DNA of 23,083 bases, taken from Sulfuricystis sp964478415 (GTDB lineage: Bacteria > Pseudomonadota > Gammaproteobacteria > Burkholderiales > Rhodocyclaceae). The position numbers and the translations under genes were made by a program. Numbering within the stretch: the first letter of the stretch is position 1; each line of letters opens with the position of its first letter. This document shows, piece after piece, positions 1-8,426 of this stretch. The notes under the pieces were generated by a model that ran no database searches, was not told the origin of the DNA, and saw only the letters and a list, made by a program, of their open reading frames with translations. The DNA lies in assembly GCA_964478415.1 (NCBI GenBank), contig CAYZII010000035.1, positions 1 to 23,083 of the forward strand. The letters are read 5' to 3'.

Positions 1-464
1 CCGAGTTGTTTGACGCGTTGCAGGACATCGGCAGCATGTCCTTTTACGCTGACATCATATAGCGCATGACGCACGATGCCCTGCTTGTCGATGATGAAGG
101 TGGAACGGATCAGGCACAGTTTCCTGTGACCTTCGTGCTCGCGGTAATGCAGTACCCCGAACTGATGGCAGACCTTGCCGTCTTCATCCGAAAGCAGGCG
201 CACCGACAGGCCATGCTTGTCGCGGAATTCGGCATGGGACAGGCAATCGTCGCGCGAGATGCCGACCAGCGTGCAACCATGACGGTTGAATTCACTCTCG
301 TGATCCGAGAAATCGATCGCTTCGAGCGTGCAGTAAGGTGTGTCGTCCTTCGGGTAGAAGAACACCACGAGATGCTGTTTGCCGATGAGCAAGGCGGAAT
401 CGAACAATTCCATGTCGGCATCGGGCAGGATGAAGTGCGGGGCGGGTTGTCCTGGTTGCAGCAT
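1..464 (-). CDS. bcp: BCP/PrxQ-type peroxiredoxin (3' end outside window)
   Basis: Thiol peroxidase that reduces hydrogen peroxide and organic hydroperoxides in the cytoplasm. The minus-strand frame is open from the ATG at 464 to the window edge, about 154 codons. BCP proteins are about 156 residues, so only the last residues are missing. The protein begins MLQPGQPAPHF and carries the peroxidatic motif FYPKDDTPYCT with the catalytic Cys at residue 45. The later RSTFIID strand is typical of the AhpC/TSA fold. The position five residues after the catalytic Cys, where classical BCP has its resolving Cys, is Ile50, so resolution must use another Cys (60s to 110s) or an external thiol. A GAGG Shine-Dalgarno lies just upstream and a TACAAT -10-like box at 491-496. 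Family assignment is firm; the exact substrate is inferred. Confidence 0.9.
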   Translation of the reverse strand, partial: MLQPGQPAPHFILPDADMELFDSALLIGKQHLVVFFYPKDDTPYCTLEAIDFSDHESEFNRHGCTLVGISRDDCLSHAEFRDKHGLSVRLLSDEDGKVCHQFGVLHYREHEGHRKLCLIRSTFIIDKQGIVRHALYDVSVKGHAADVLQRVKQL

Positions 465-490
465 GACGGCCTCAAGAAAAACGAACGCGG

Positions 491-496
491 ATTGTA
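491..496 (-). promoter_or_regulatory. Putative -10 box of the peroxiredoxin gene
   Basis: On minus the hexamer reads TACAAT, 26 nt before the ATG at 464, leaving room for a short leader with a GAGG ribosome-binding site. No good -35 hexamer is visible. The 136-nt gap 465-600 otherwise holds an imperfect stem (GGCAAAGCC / GGCTTGCC, about 535-556) without a T-run, which may be a weak terminator for the upstream permease gene. Confidence 0.35.
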
Positions 497-600
497 ACCG
501 CAGAAATCTCGACGGATGATCCATTATGGCAAAGCCGCCGTGGCTTGCCGGGCACAGCATCAGATGAGAGACCAACGATGTTGCTGCTGCCGGTGCGTAC

Positions 601-3147
601 TCAAGTTTCGCGCAACCGCTCGATGACGCTGCCAGAGAAGGCGCGCCGTGATGCGATCACGCCAAACACACCGACGCCGATGAGGCCGGCGACGATACCC
701 GTCGCGAGCGTGCCGGCATCCGGCAGAAAGTCAAGGCGGAAGACCCATCGCGCCAACAACGTTGCGATCGTCGTCGCGGCCACCCCGGCCAGGCATCCGG
801 CGATGGCACCCTGCAATGCGAATTCGGCGAGCACGCTGTGGCGCAATTGTCTGCTTTGGGCGCCCAACGCGCGCATCACGGCGAGCTCCTGGCGGCGCGC
901 CGCATCGCTCGCCTCGATAGCCGCGTAGAGCACCGCCAGGCCGGCGAACAACGCGAACAGGAACACCAGTTGCACCACGCTGATCACTTGCCCGATGGTC
1001 TGCTGCAACTGTTTCACCAATGCCGCGACGTCGATCACGGTGACATTCGGAAAGGTCTGCACCAGGATGCGCATCACCTCCTCCTTGCCTGCCGGCAGGT
1101 GAAAGCTGGTGATGAAGCTGGTCGGCTGACCATCGAGAGTACCTGCAGGTGCGATGACGAAGAAGTTGACGCGCATCGAATCCCAGTCAAGCTTACGCAG
1201 CGAGGTCACCGGCCCATTGATGCGCTGACCCGCGACCTCGAAGCTCAGAATGTCGTCGAGCTCGATGCCGAGCGCCTCGGCCAGCCCCTGCTCCACCGAA
1301 AACTGCACACCGGCACTGCGAGGAAACCAACGGCCAGCGATGAGGGTATTCCCCGGCGGCAGATCCGCACGCTGGGTCAGATTGAACTCGCGCTCCACGA
1401 GGCGCCGCGCGCGTTCGTCGTCGAAGTCCCGCGGGCCGATCGCACGGTAATTCACCGCAACGAGCCGGCCGCGCACCATCGGTTCGAGACGCGGCGCCGC
1501 GACACCGCTGTGCGTCAGGAATTCAGCCACTGCATCGCGCTGCTCAGGCTGGATGTTGATCAGGAAGCGGTTTGGGGTATCCGGCGGCAGCTTCCTTTGC
1601 CAGGCAGCCAGCAAATCATCCTGCACCAGCGAGAGCAACAGCAGCACGCTCAAGCCCAGCGCGAGCGCCACCACCTGAACCATCGCGGCGCTGCCGTGAC
1701 GGCGCAGTGAGGCGACCCCAAGCCGCCAGCCGCCAGCCGTCAGACGGGTGGCGAGACGCACGCTCCCCCACAGCAACACCTGTCCTCCAAGCGCAAACAC
1801 CGCCACCGCGGCAAGGAAGCCGCCGAGCACGACGAAACCGAGCCGTGTTTCACCTGCCACCCAGAACATCAGCCCGCCCAAGACCAGGCCGCCGACGCAC
1901 CACGAGGCCAGCGATACCGGCGCCACCTCTCCCCATTCACGGCGCAACACGCGCAGGGTGGGGACCGATTTGAGCCGCAGCAAAGGGGGCATGACGAAGC
2001 CGATCATCAGCAATACCGCAACGCTGGCACCTTGCAGCCACGGCAGCCCCCCGGGCGCAGGCAGGCGTTCGGCGAGCAGCCCTGCGAGCAGTCCGTGCAA
2101 AGCCTCCTGCACCAGCAGCCCAAGCAGAGTACCGATGAGGGTGGCCAGCACGCCGAGCAGGAAGAATTCGCCGGCATGGATCAGCAGCAACTGGCGTTCG
2201 CTTGCGCCCAGGCAACGCATCACCGCGCAGGCATCGAGATGCCGTTGCATGAAGCGACGCGCCGACATGCCGACCGCGACGGTCGCCAGCACCACCGTCA
2301 GTAGCGCCGCGAGCCTCAGGAAACGTTCGGCGCGCTCGATCAGCAGACGCACTTCCGGACGAGCATTGTCGAGGGTTTCGAGGCGCTCGCCGCGGCCCAG
2401 ACGGGCTTTCGCCCAGCCGAGATAGGCGCGCACGTCCTCTGCCTCGCCCGCCAGATGCAGACGCCAGGTGATGCGGCTGCCTGGCTGGATGAGGCCGGTC
2501 GTCGGCAAATCCTCGAGCGGGAGGATGAGCCGCGGCGCAAAGGCAAAGGGATTGAGGCCGCGCTCCGGATCCAGCGTCACGAAGGCGCTCACCGTGGCGA
2601 TGTGCTCACCGATGCGCAGCCGGGCGCCGGGCGCAAGCTGCAACATCCCGGCGAGCCGTTCATCGGGCCAGACCTCACCGCGCTGCGGCAGGGATGCCGT
2701 TCCGCCAGCGCCGACTTTCTGCGGTGAGTCGCTGCGCGGCGGGACGTCTTCATTACCGACCATGCCGACGCTGCTCACGGCCACTTGCAACGCCCCGCGC
2801 AACGGATAGTTTGCCGAAACCGCCTTGATCTCGGCGAGCTGCACCGGGCTTGTGCCTTCCAAACTGCCAACCATGCTCAACAACGACACGCTCTCGGCCA
2901 GGCGCAAGCGGTGTTGTGTGGCGGCCTCGCGCCAGACATCAGGCCAGGGATGATCGGCGGAAAGCAGCAAATCGCCCCCCAGCAGTTGATGCGCCTCGCG
3001 CTCGATGGCGTGGCGCACGCGATCGGTAAGGAACCCGACGCTGGTCAGCGCCGCGACGGCCAAACTCAGCGCGACGAAAATCAGCGTCAGTTCGCCGGCG
3101 CGCAGATCGCGCAGGAACATGCGCAACATCAGGCGCAACGTCTTCAT
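601..3147 (-). CDS. FtsX-like ABC transporter permease (YbbP type)
   Basis: Inner-membrane permease of the large YbbP/FtsX class, 848 residues. YbbP-type proteins work with a YbbA-like ATPase and are thought to move hydrophobic substrates out of the membrane; the substrate here is unknown. One N-terminal membrane segment lies at about 20-40, followed by a periplasmic domain. The first FtsX core follows (about 265-400), with the family motif around ACAVMRCLGASERQLLLIH, then further membrane segments and a second FtsX core near the C terminus (ELAVMRALGAQSRQLR). Start ATG 3147 lies 2 nt after the radA stop, so the two are probably cotranscribed and coupled. No ATPase partner is in the window. 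Residues 134-150 (PPRSDSPQKVGAGGTA region) are encoded by a palindromic element and lengthen the loop between the YPLRG and GEVW motifs by about 15 residues compared with what I expect for relatives. Confidence 0.88.
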   Translation of the reverse strand: MKTLRLMLRMFLRDLRAGELTLIFVALSLAVAALTSVGFLTDRVRHAIEREAHQLLGGDLLLSADHPWPDVWREAATQHRLRLAESVSLLSMVGSLEGTSPVQLAEIKAVSANYPLRGALQVAVSSVGMVGNEDVPPRSDSPQKVGAGGTASLPQRGEVWPDERLAGMLQLAPGARLRIGEHIATVSAFVTLDPERGLNPFAFAPRLILPLEDLPTTGLIQPGSRITWRLHLAGEAEDVRAYLGWAKARLGRGERLETLDNARPEVRLLIERAERFLRLAALLTVVLATVAVGMSARRFMQRHLDACAVMRCLGASERQLLLIHAGEFFLLGVLATLIGTLLGLLVQEALHGLLAGLLAERLPAPGGLPWLQGASVAVLLMIGFVMPPLLRLKSVPTLRVLRREWGEVAPVSLASWCVGGLVLGGLMFWVAGETRLGFVVLGGFLAAVAVFALGGQVLLWGSVRLATRLTAGGWRLGVASLRRHGSAAMVQVVALALGLSVLLLLSLVQDDLLAAWQRKLPPDTPNRFLINIQPEQRDAVAEFLTHSGVAAPRLEPMVRGRLVAVNYRAIGPRDFDDERARRLVEREFNLTQRADLPPGNTLIAGRWFPRSAGVQFSVEQGLAEALGIELDDILSFEVAGQRINGPVTSLRKLDWDSMRVNFFVIAPAGTLDGQPTSFITSFHLPAGKEEVMRILVQTFPNVTVIDVAALVKQLQQTIGQVISVVQLVFLFALFAGLAVLYAAIEASDAARRQELAVMRALGAQSRQLRHSVLAEFALQGAIAGCLAGVAATTIATLLARWVFRLDFLPDAGTLATGIVAGLIGVGVFGVIASRRAFSGSVIERLRET
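2698..2746 (+). repeat. 49-nt palindromic element, in-frame copy in ybbP-like gene
   Basis: Arms on plus: CGTTCCGCC, A, GCGCCGACT, a 10-nt loop (2717-2726), AGTCGCTGC, GC, GGCGGGACG. Outer arms pair apart from one G-T; inner arms pair imperfectly. The recB copy at 15343-15295, read on minus, has identical spacing and matches at about 39 of 49 positions; the bases just before it also match (GGGATGC versus GGGGTGC). The element is antisense to the host gene and encodes residues 134-150. Length, architecture and the shared flank argue against chance; mobility is inference. Confidence 0.75.
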
Positions 3148-3149
3148 GC

Positions 3150-4525
<1,376 letters not shown>

Positions 4526-4529
<4 letters not shown>

Positions 4530-4660
4530 GACTGCACCGCGGCGAGAAAGAGTTCCAAGAGGGGAGTGCATTCGAGCAGGTGTAGCCCACTGGCCTGACG
4601 ATGGAATTCAGGATGCCACTGGACACCACAAACGAAGCTGCAGTCTTGCCACGCTCCGCC
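4526..4660 (-). pseudogene. Remnant: C terminus of class-I glutamine amidotransferase (peptidase C26 type)
   Basis: The minus frame ends at 4526 and encodes SFVCGVQWHPEFH, then about 25 residues including TPLLELFLAA. GVQWHPE is the motif carrying the catalytic His and Glu of class-I glutamine amidotransferases; Trp (not Phe) before HPE points to the gamma-glutamyl-GABA hydrolase/peptidase C26 branch. Only about 40 residues of homology are present. The nucleophile Cys region and the rest of the domain are missing, and alr ends at 4739. The frame remains open upstream to an ATG at 4732 (68 codons), but that part is a Leu/Trp-rich stretch with no amidotransferase similarity. Family recognition is solid; whether the 68-residue product is made is unknown. 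Confidence 0.65.
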
Positions 4661-4738
4661 TAACCAGGCAGACAGCAAAGCCAGAAGCCAAAGGAGACTC
4701 TCCATCCCCAGGGTCAACAATCCGGGCAGCATCGTCGG

Positions 4739-5842
4739 TCAGCCTTCTCGTCTCTCGCTCACAGGCACACGCTGCGCCAGCGCACAAAACAACTCGTAGC
4801 TGATCGTGCCCGCCGCCATCGCCACTTCGTCCGCCGGCAATCCCTCGCCCCATAGCGTGACCGGCATGCCGACACGTGCCGTGTCGCCAGCGCCGAATTT
4901 CAGATCCGTCAGATCGACACAGAGCTTGTCCATCGACACACGGCCAATGAGTCGAGTGCGTTGCCCCGCGACCAACACCGGTGTGCCGGTCGGTGCGTGG
5001 CGCGGATAGCCATCCGCATAGCCACAGGCGATCACGCCGATCGTCATCGGCCGATCGGCGGTGAAGGTGCAGCCATAACCGACACTCTCGCCCGGCGCAA
5101 GGCTCTGAATTGCGATGATTTCACTCATCAGCGTCATCACGGGCTTGAGATCCAGTTCGAGCGCGGATCGCTGTTCCGGGAAAGGCGAAGCACCATAGAG
5201 CATGATGCCGGGCCGTCCCCAGTCGCCGACGGCGTCGGGAAAGCGCAGGATCGTCGCCGAATTACCCAGCGAAGTCTCATCCGCCGTGCCAGCGGTCATC
5301 GCGCGGAAACGTTCGAGCTGCCAGCCGATGCCGCGTGATCCATCGGCATCGGCGAAATGGCTCATCAGCACGCAGCGGATGTGCCGTTGCGCGAGCGCCG
5401 ACTTTGCAGCGATAAGCCCAGTCGCGTCGAAACCGAGACGGTTCATGCCGCTGTTGATCTTCAGATACACCGGCAGATCGGCTGGCCAGCCGGCCGCCAG
5501 CAGTCCCTCGAGTTGCTCATGCCGGTGCACCACTGGGATCAGCCGGTATTGCACGAACAGCGGAACCTCTTCGGCATTGTAAAAGCCCTCCAGCATCAGT
5601 AAGGGCCTGGCCAAACCCGCCTCACGCAACGCCATTGCGTTTTCCAGTTCGATCAGTGCAAAACCGTCGGCCAAATTCTCCAGCGCCTGCACGGCACGTT
5701 CCAGGCCGTGACCATAGGCATTCGCCTTGACGACCGCCCACAGGCGCGCCTTTGCGGCAAGCCGGCGGGCGACGAGGAAATTGTGCTGCAAGGCAGCCAG
5801 ATCGATGATTGCGCGAATGGGTCGTGTCATGACGCGCGGCAT
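4739..5842 (-). CDS. alr: Alanine racemase
   Basis: PLP enzyme converting L- to D-alanine for peptidoglycan. The N-terminal barrel holds the PLP-binding lysine in VVKANAYGHG (Lys39), followed by the substrate-pocket motif KINSGMNRLGF (about 128-138) and NSATILRFP. The C-terminal domain has the second catalytic residue in GYGCTF (Tyr256) and the RVSMDKLCVDLTD motif. Length 367 is normal. Start ATG 5842 lies inside a palindrome; the ATG at 5830 (MTRPIRAIIDL) is equally plausible and gives the more typical N terminus. Neither has a good ribosome-binding site, so coupling to lysR, whose stop is 15 nt upstream, is likely. Residues 315-322 (KFGAGDTA) look like a short insertion in the DLTDL-to-VTLWG loop and match one arm of the palindromic element. 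Confidence 0.95.
   Translation of the reverse strand: MPRVMTRPIRAIIDLAALQHNFLVARRLAAKARLWAVVKANAYGHGLERAVQALENLADGFALIELENAMALREAGLARPLLMLEGFYNAEEVPLFVQYRLIPVVHRHEQLEGLLAAGWPADLPVYLKINSGMNRLGFDATGLIAAKSALAQRHIRCVLMSHFADADGSRGIGWQLERFRAMTAGTADETSLGNSATILRFPDAVGDWGRPGIMLYGASPFPEQRSALELDLKPVMTLMSEIIAIQSLAPGESVGYGCTFTADRPMTIGVIACGYADGYPRHAPTGTPVLVAGQRTRLIGRVSMDKLCVDLTDLKFGAGDTARVGMPVTLWGEGLPADEVAMAAGTISYELFCALAQRVPVSERREG
4880..4898 (+). repeat. Single-arm match to the palindromic element, in alr
   Basis: CGTGTCGCC, A, GCGCCGAAT matches the left arm of the ybbP copy at about 16 of 19 positions. On minus it encodes GAGDTA within KFGAGDTA, in the same frame as GAGGTA in the permease copy. No right arm is present. 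At 19 nt in GC-rich DNA, chance or convergence cannot be excluded. Confidence 0.4.
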
Positions 5843-5862
5843 AAGGCCGCCGCGGCCTTATG
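5840..5862. promoter_or_regulatory. Perfect 11-bp inverted repeat across lysR stop and alr start
   Basis: CATAAGGCCGC, one central base, GCGGCCTTATG. On the lysR-alr mRNA the lysR TAA sits in the first arm and the upstream alr ATG is the last three bases of the second arm. The hairpin would mask that ATG until a ribosome finishing lysR opens it. There is no T-run, so it is not a classical terminator. An operator role is the alternative. Confidence 0.55.
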
Positions 5863-6763
5863 TTGCCTTGTGTTCCTTGAGGCGTTCGGCAGCGAAGGCA
5901 ACGAAAGAGGTAACGAGCCGCGAGCGGAATTTTTCCTTCGGATAGACCATCGAGAGCTTGCGCACCAGACGCGGCTTGAGCGGGATCGACACGAGAGTGC
6001 CGAGACGCAGTGCATGCATCACCGAAGCCCGCGAGGCGATTGCATACCCCAAACCGGTTTCGACGACTTCGAGCAAGGCGAGTGGGCTGCCCAGCTCCAT
6101 CACCGGCGTCATGCGGCTGACATCGACGCCCTGCTTGTGCAGATAGACCTCGGTAAACTCTCGCGTGCCCGAGCCCGGCTCGCGCGACACGAATGGATGA
6201 TCGACGAGCTGTTGCGGGGCAACCTCCTTGAGGCGCGCCAGGGGAAACTTCGGGCTGCAGATCACCTGCATTTCATCCTCACAGCAGATTTCGGTCTGCA
6301 GATTGGGATGATGCGTCGGCGATTCGATGAAACCGATGTCGAGCGAGTGCTCGGCGACACGGGTTTCGATCGCCTCGGAATTGCCGACCACTAGTCGCGG
6401 CCGCACCTTCGGGTATTTCGACTTGAATTCGCCCATGATGCGCGGCAGCAGGAATTCGGCGATCGTCGTGGATGCACCCACCAGTAACGGCCCACCGATC
6501 TCGCCGGTCATCTCGGCCATGCGCACGTCCATCTCGTTCGACAGCGCGAGAATCTTCTCCGCGTAAGACAACACTAGCTCGCCGGCCGGCGTCAGCGAAA
6601 TTCTGCCGTGTCCGCGATCGAACAGGCGGGTATTGAAATGCTCCTCGAGCTGTTTGATCTGGAACGTGACGGCAGGCTGAGTCATGAACAGCACTTCGGC
6701 GGCTTTCGTGAAGGAAAGCTGCTTGGCCACGGCATGGAAAACCTGGAGCCTGCGATCAGCCAT
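5858..6763 (-). CDS. LysR-family transcriptional regulator (CysL/YeiE-like)
   Basis: DNA-binding regulator of 301 residues. The N-terminal winged helix-turn-helix (about 1-60) contains the LysR signature LSFTKAAEVLFMTQPAVTFQIKQLE. The ligand-binding domain (about 90-295) includes DIGFIESP and REPGSGTRE, segments also seen in the CysL/YeiE/CbbR-like branch. The effector is unknown. The ATG at 6763 follows a GGGGGA ribosome-binding site. It is divergent from lplT, and alr follows 15 nt downstream of its stop. LysR regulators usually control a divergent gene and themselves, so lplT is the natural first candidate target; cotranscription with alr is less usual. Confidence 0.9.
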   Translation of the reverse strand: MADRRLQVFHAVAKQLSFTKAAEVLFMTQPAVTFQIKQLEEHFNTRLFDRGHGRISLTPAGELVLSYAEKILALSNEMDVRMAEMTGEIGGPLLVGASTTIAEFLLPRIMGEFKSKYPKVRPRLVVGNSEAIETRVAEHSLDIGFIESPTHHPNLQTEICCEDEMQVICSPKFPLARLKEVAPQQLVDHPFVSREPGSGTREFTEVYLHKQGVDVSRMTPVMELGSPLALLEVVETGLGYAIASRASVMHALRLGTLVSIPLKPRLVRKLSMVYPKEKFRSRLVTSFVAFAAERLKEHKAT

Positions 6764-6807
6764 GTCTCGTCCCCCGGATGATGATCTTTTTCGGTATCAG
6801 TGATGCT

Positions 6808-6820
6808 ATTGAAACACAAT
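6808..6820. promoter_or_regulatory. Candidate LysR-type operator
   Basis: ATTG-aaaca-CAAT is a perfect 4-bp inverted repeat with a 5-nt spacer. It lies 45 nt upstream of the lysR start, within the lysR-lplT divergent region, and fits the loose T-N11-A form of LysR operators. Such short repeats are common, so this is only a candidate. Confidence 0.3.
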
Positions 6821-6863
6821 TCGAAGCCATAAGAAAGCCTGATGAACCACGCCCCGCCTTGCG

Positions 6864-6907
6864 CCGGCCACAAATGCGGCCGGTTCTGTCATCAGGCGGA
6901 ACCGCCT
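6864..6907. promoter_or_regulatory. Two consecutive inverted repeats upstream of lplT
   Basis: The first is CCGGCC (6864-6869) with GGCCGG (6878-6883). The second is AGGCGG (6894-6899), AA, CCGCCT (6902-6907). They lie just upstream of the lplT -10 box, so operator or attenuator roles are possible. No T-run supports termination. Confidence 0.35.
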
Positions 6908-6911
6908 TTCG

Positions 6912-6920
6912 TGATATAAC
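6912..6920 (+). promoter_or_regulatory. Extended -10 promoter of lplT with almost no leader
   Basis: TG-a-TATAAC is a good extended -10 box. Its last base is 9 nt before the ATG at 6930, so transcription should begin at about 6927 and the mRNA would be leaderless or nearly so. No Shine-Dalgarno is visible and no -35 is apparent. Confidence 0.5.
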
Positions 6921-6929
6921 CCGGCGTCC

Positions 6930-8192
6930 ATGAGCCTCGGCTTTTACATCATCATGGCGGCGCAGTTCTTCTCCGCGCTCGCCGACAATGCCCTGTTGAT
7001 CGCCGCGATCGCCATCCTGCGAGAGATGCAGGCTCCGGCAGCTTATGAGCCGCTGCTGAAAACTTTTTTCACCGTCTCCTACGTCGCCCTTGCGGCCTTC
7101 GTTGGCGCCTTCGCCGACTCGATGCCTAAATGGCGCGTGATGTTCATCAGTAACGGCATCAAGATCATCGGCTGCGCCATGATGTTCTTCGACGTCCATC
7201 CACTCTTCGCCTATGCGGTGGTGGGACTGGGCGCCGCCGCCTACTCACCGGCGAAGTACGGCATCCTCACCGAATACCTGCCGCATCGTCTGCTCGTCAT
7301 CGCCAACGGCTGGATCGAGGGCCTGACCGTGGTGGCGATCATCCTAGGGGTGTTGATTGGTGGCCTGCTGATCCGGCCCGATGTGGCTGCGATGCTGCTC
7401 GCTTGGGACTTTCCGGCCATCGATACCGGCATCGACACGGTCGCGGAGATGAACCTGCTGGTCATTGGTTTTCTGTATCTGATTGCCGCACTGTTCAATC
7501 TCTACATCCCCGATACCGGCGTAGACCACAAGCCGCTGAAAACGAATCCGTGGTATCTGTACCACGAATTCAACCATTGCCTGAAACTGCTCTGGCGCGA
7601 CCGCCTCGGCCAGATTTCGCTGGCCGTCACCACACTGTTCTGGGGCGCCGGTGCAACTTTGCAGTTCATTGTCATCGAGTGGGCCAAGGCAGCGCTCGAC
7701 CTGGGCCTTTCGAAAGCCAGCATGTTACAAGGTGTGGTTGCGATCGGTGTGGCCATCGGTGCGGTGCTCGCAGGCCGGCTGATCACGCTGCGCAAATCGG
7801 TGCGCGTGATCCCGCTCGGCATTGCGATGGGCATCGGGGTGATGGTGATGATCCTGGTGCGCGACACTTGGCTGGCGATGCCGCTGCTGGTGGTCGTCGG
7901 CATCCTGTCAGGCTTCTTCGTCGTGCCGATGAACGCCCTGCTCCAGCACCGTGGTCACATCCTGATGGGGGCCGGCCACTCGATCGCAGTGCAAAACTTC
8001 AACGAAAACCTGTCGATCCTCGTGATGACCGGCATCTATTCGCTGCTGATCAAGGCCGGCCTGCACATCTACTGGGTGATCGTGCTGTTCGGGCTGTTCG
8101 TCTCGGGCACGATGTGGCTGGTCAAGCGCCGCCATGAAGCCAATCAGCGCATTCACGACGATGTCAGCCTGCTCGAAAACGTGCGCCACTGA
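6930..8192 (+). CDS. lplT: Lysophospholipid transporter LplT (MFS)
   Basis: Inner-membrane major-facilitator protein, 420 residues with about 12 membrane segments. In E. coli, LplT flips lysophospholipids inward for re-acylation by Aas. Recognisable family sequence includes FFSALADNALLIAAIA near the N terminus and GLGAAAYSPAKYGILTEYLP around residues 97-116. The start MSLGFYIIMAAQFF matches relatives. A long non-membrane linker around residues 190-225 separates the two halves. No aas-like acyltransferase is adjacent, unlike enterobacteria. The gene is divergent from lysR and has a very short predicted leader. The bidirectional-looking hairpin at 8241-8272 may end its transcript. Confidence 0.93.
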   Translation: MSLGFYIIMAAQFFSALADNALLIAAIAILREMQAPAAYEPLLKTFFTVSYVALAAFVGAFADSMPKWRVMFISNGIKIIGCAMMFFDVHPLFAYAVVGLGAAAYSPAKYGILTEYLPHRLLVIANGWIEGLTVVAIILGVLIGGLLIRPDVAAMLLAWDFPAIDTGIDTVAEMNLLVIGFLYLIAALFNLYIPDTGVDHKPLKTNPWYLYHEFNHCLKLLWRDRLGQISLAVTTLFWGAGATLQFIVIEWAKAALDLGLSKASMLQGVVAIGVAIGAVLAGRLITLRKSVRVIPLGIAMGIGVMVMILVRDTWLAMPLLVVVGILSGFFVVPMNALLQHRGHILMGAGHSIAVQNFNENLSILVMTGIYSLLIKAGLHIYWVIVLFGLFVSGTMWLVKRRHEANQRIHDDVSLLENVRH

Positions 8193-8240
8193 ATGCGCTT
8201 GCCTGACGCGCCACGCAGTACGCTAACACCCGCACCAAGT

Positions 8241-8272
8241 AAAAAGCCGATGGCATGATGACCATCGGCTTT
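8241..8272 (-). terminator. Rho-independent terminator of tRNA-Arg (possibly bidirectional)
   Basis: The stem AAAGCCGATGG / CCATCGGCTTT has an 8-nt loop. Read on minus, it comes 8 nt after the tRNA CCA end and runs into TTTTTA, a standard terminator. Read on plus it has only TTT after the stem, so it would be a weaker terminator for lplT. Confidence 0.8.
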
Positions 8273-8279
8273 CGCAATC

Positions 8280-8356
8280 TGGCGCGCCCGAAGAGATTCG
8301 AACTCCTGACCCCCTGGTTCGTAGCCAGGTACTCTATCCAGCTGAGCTACGGGCGC
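8280..8356 (-). tRNA. tRNA-Arg (anticodon ACG)
   Basis: A full cloverleaf can be drawn. The acceptor GCGCCCG pairs with CGGGCGC, the D-arm contains AGCTGGATA, and the anticodon stem CCTGG/CCAGG holds the loop CTACGAA with anticodon ACG. The T-arm has the TTCGAAT loop. Discriminator G and the encoded CCA (8282-8280) follow. The ACG anticodon needs A34-to-inosine editing by TadA to read CGU/CGC/CGA. Confidence 0.96.
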
Positions 8357-8370
8357 GTTGGGAGCTGCGC

Positions 8371-8398
8371 ATTATAGCGAAAGATGCGAGCAGGTAAA
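8371..8398 (-). promoter_or_regulatory. Promoter of tRNA-Arg
   Basis: Consensus TATAAT (8376-8371 on minus) and a TTTACC -35 (8398-8393), 16 bp apart. A GC-rich discriminator follows, typical of stringently controlled stable-RNA promoters. The tRNA 5' end is 14 nt downstream. Confidence 0.7.
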
Positions 8399-8426
8399 CT
8401 GCCGCCTGCTATTTTGCCGTGACACC

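Noticed and set aside
8280..8356. tRNA-Arg as an integration site for a genomic island
   Set aside because: No integrase, no duplicated tRNA 3' end and only housekeeping genes on both sides.
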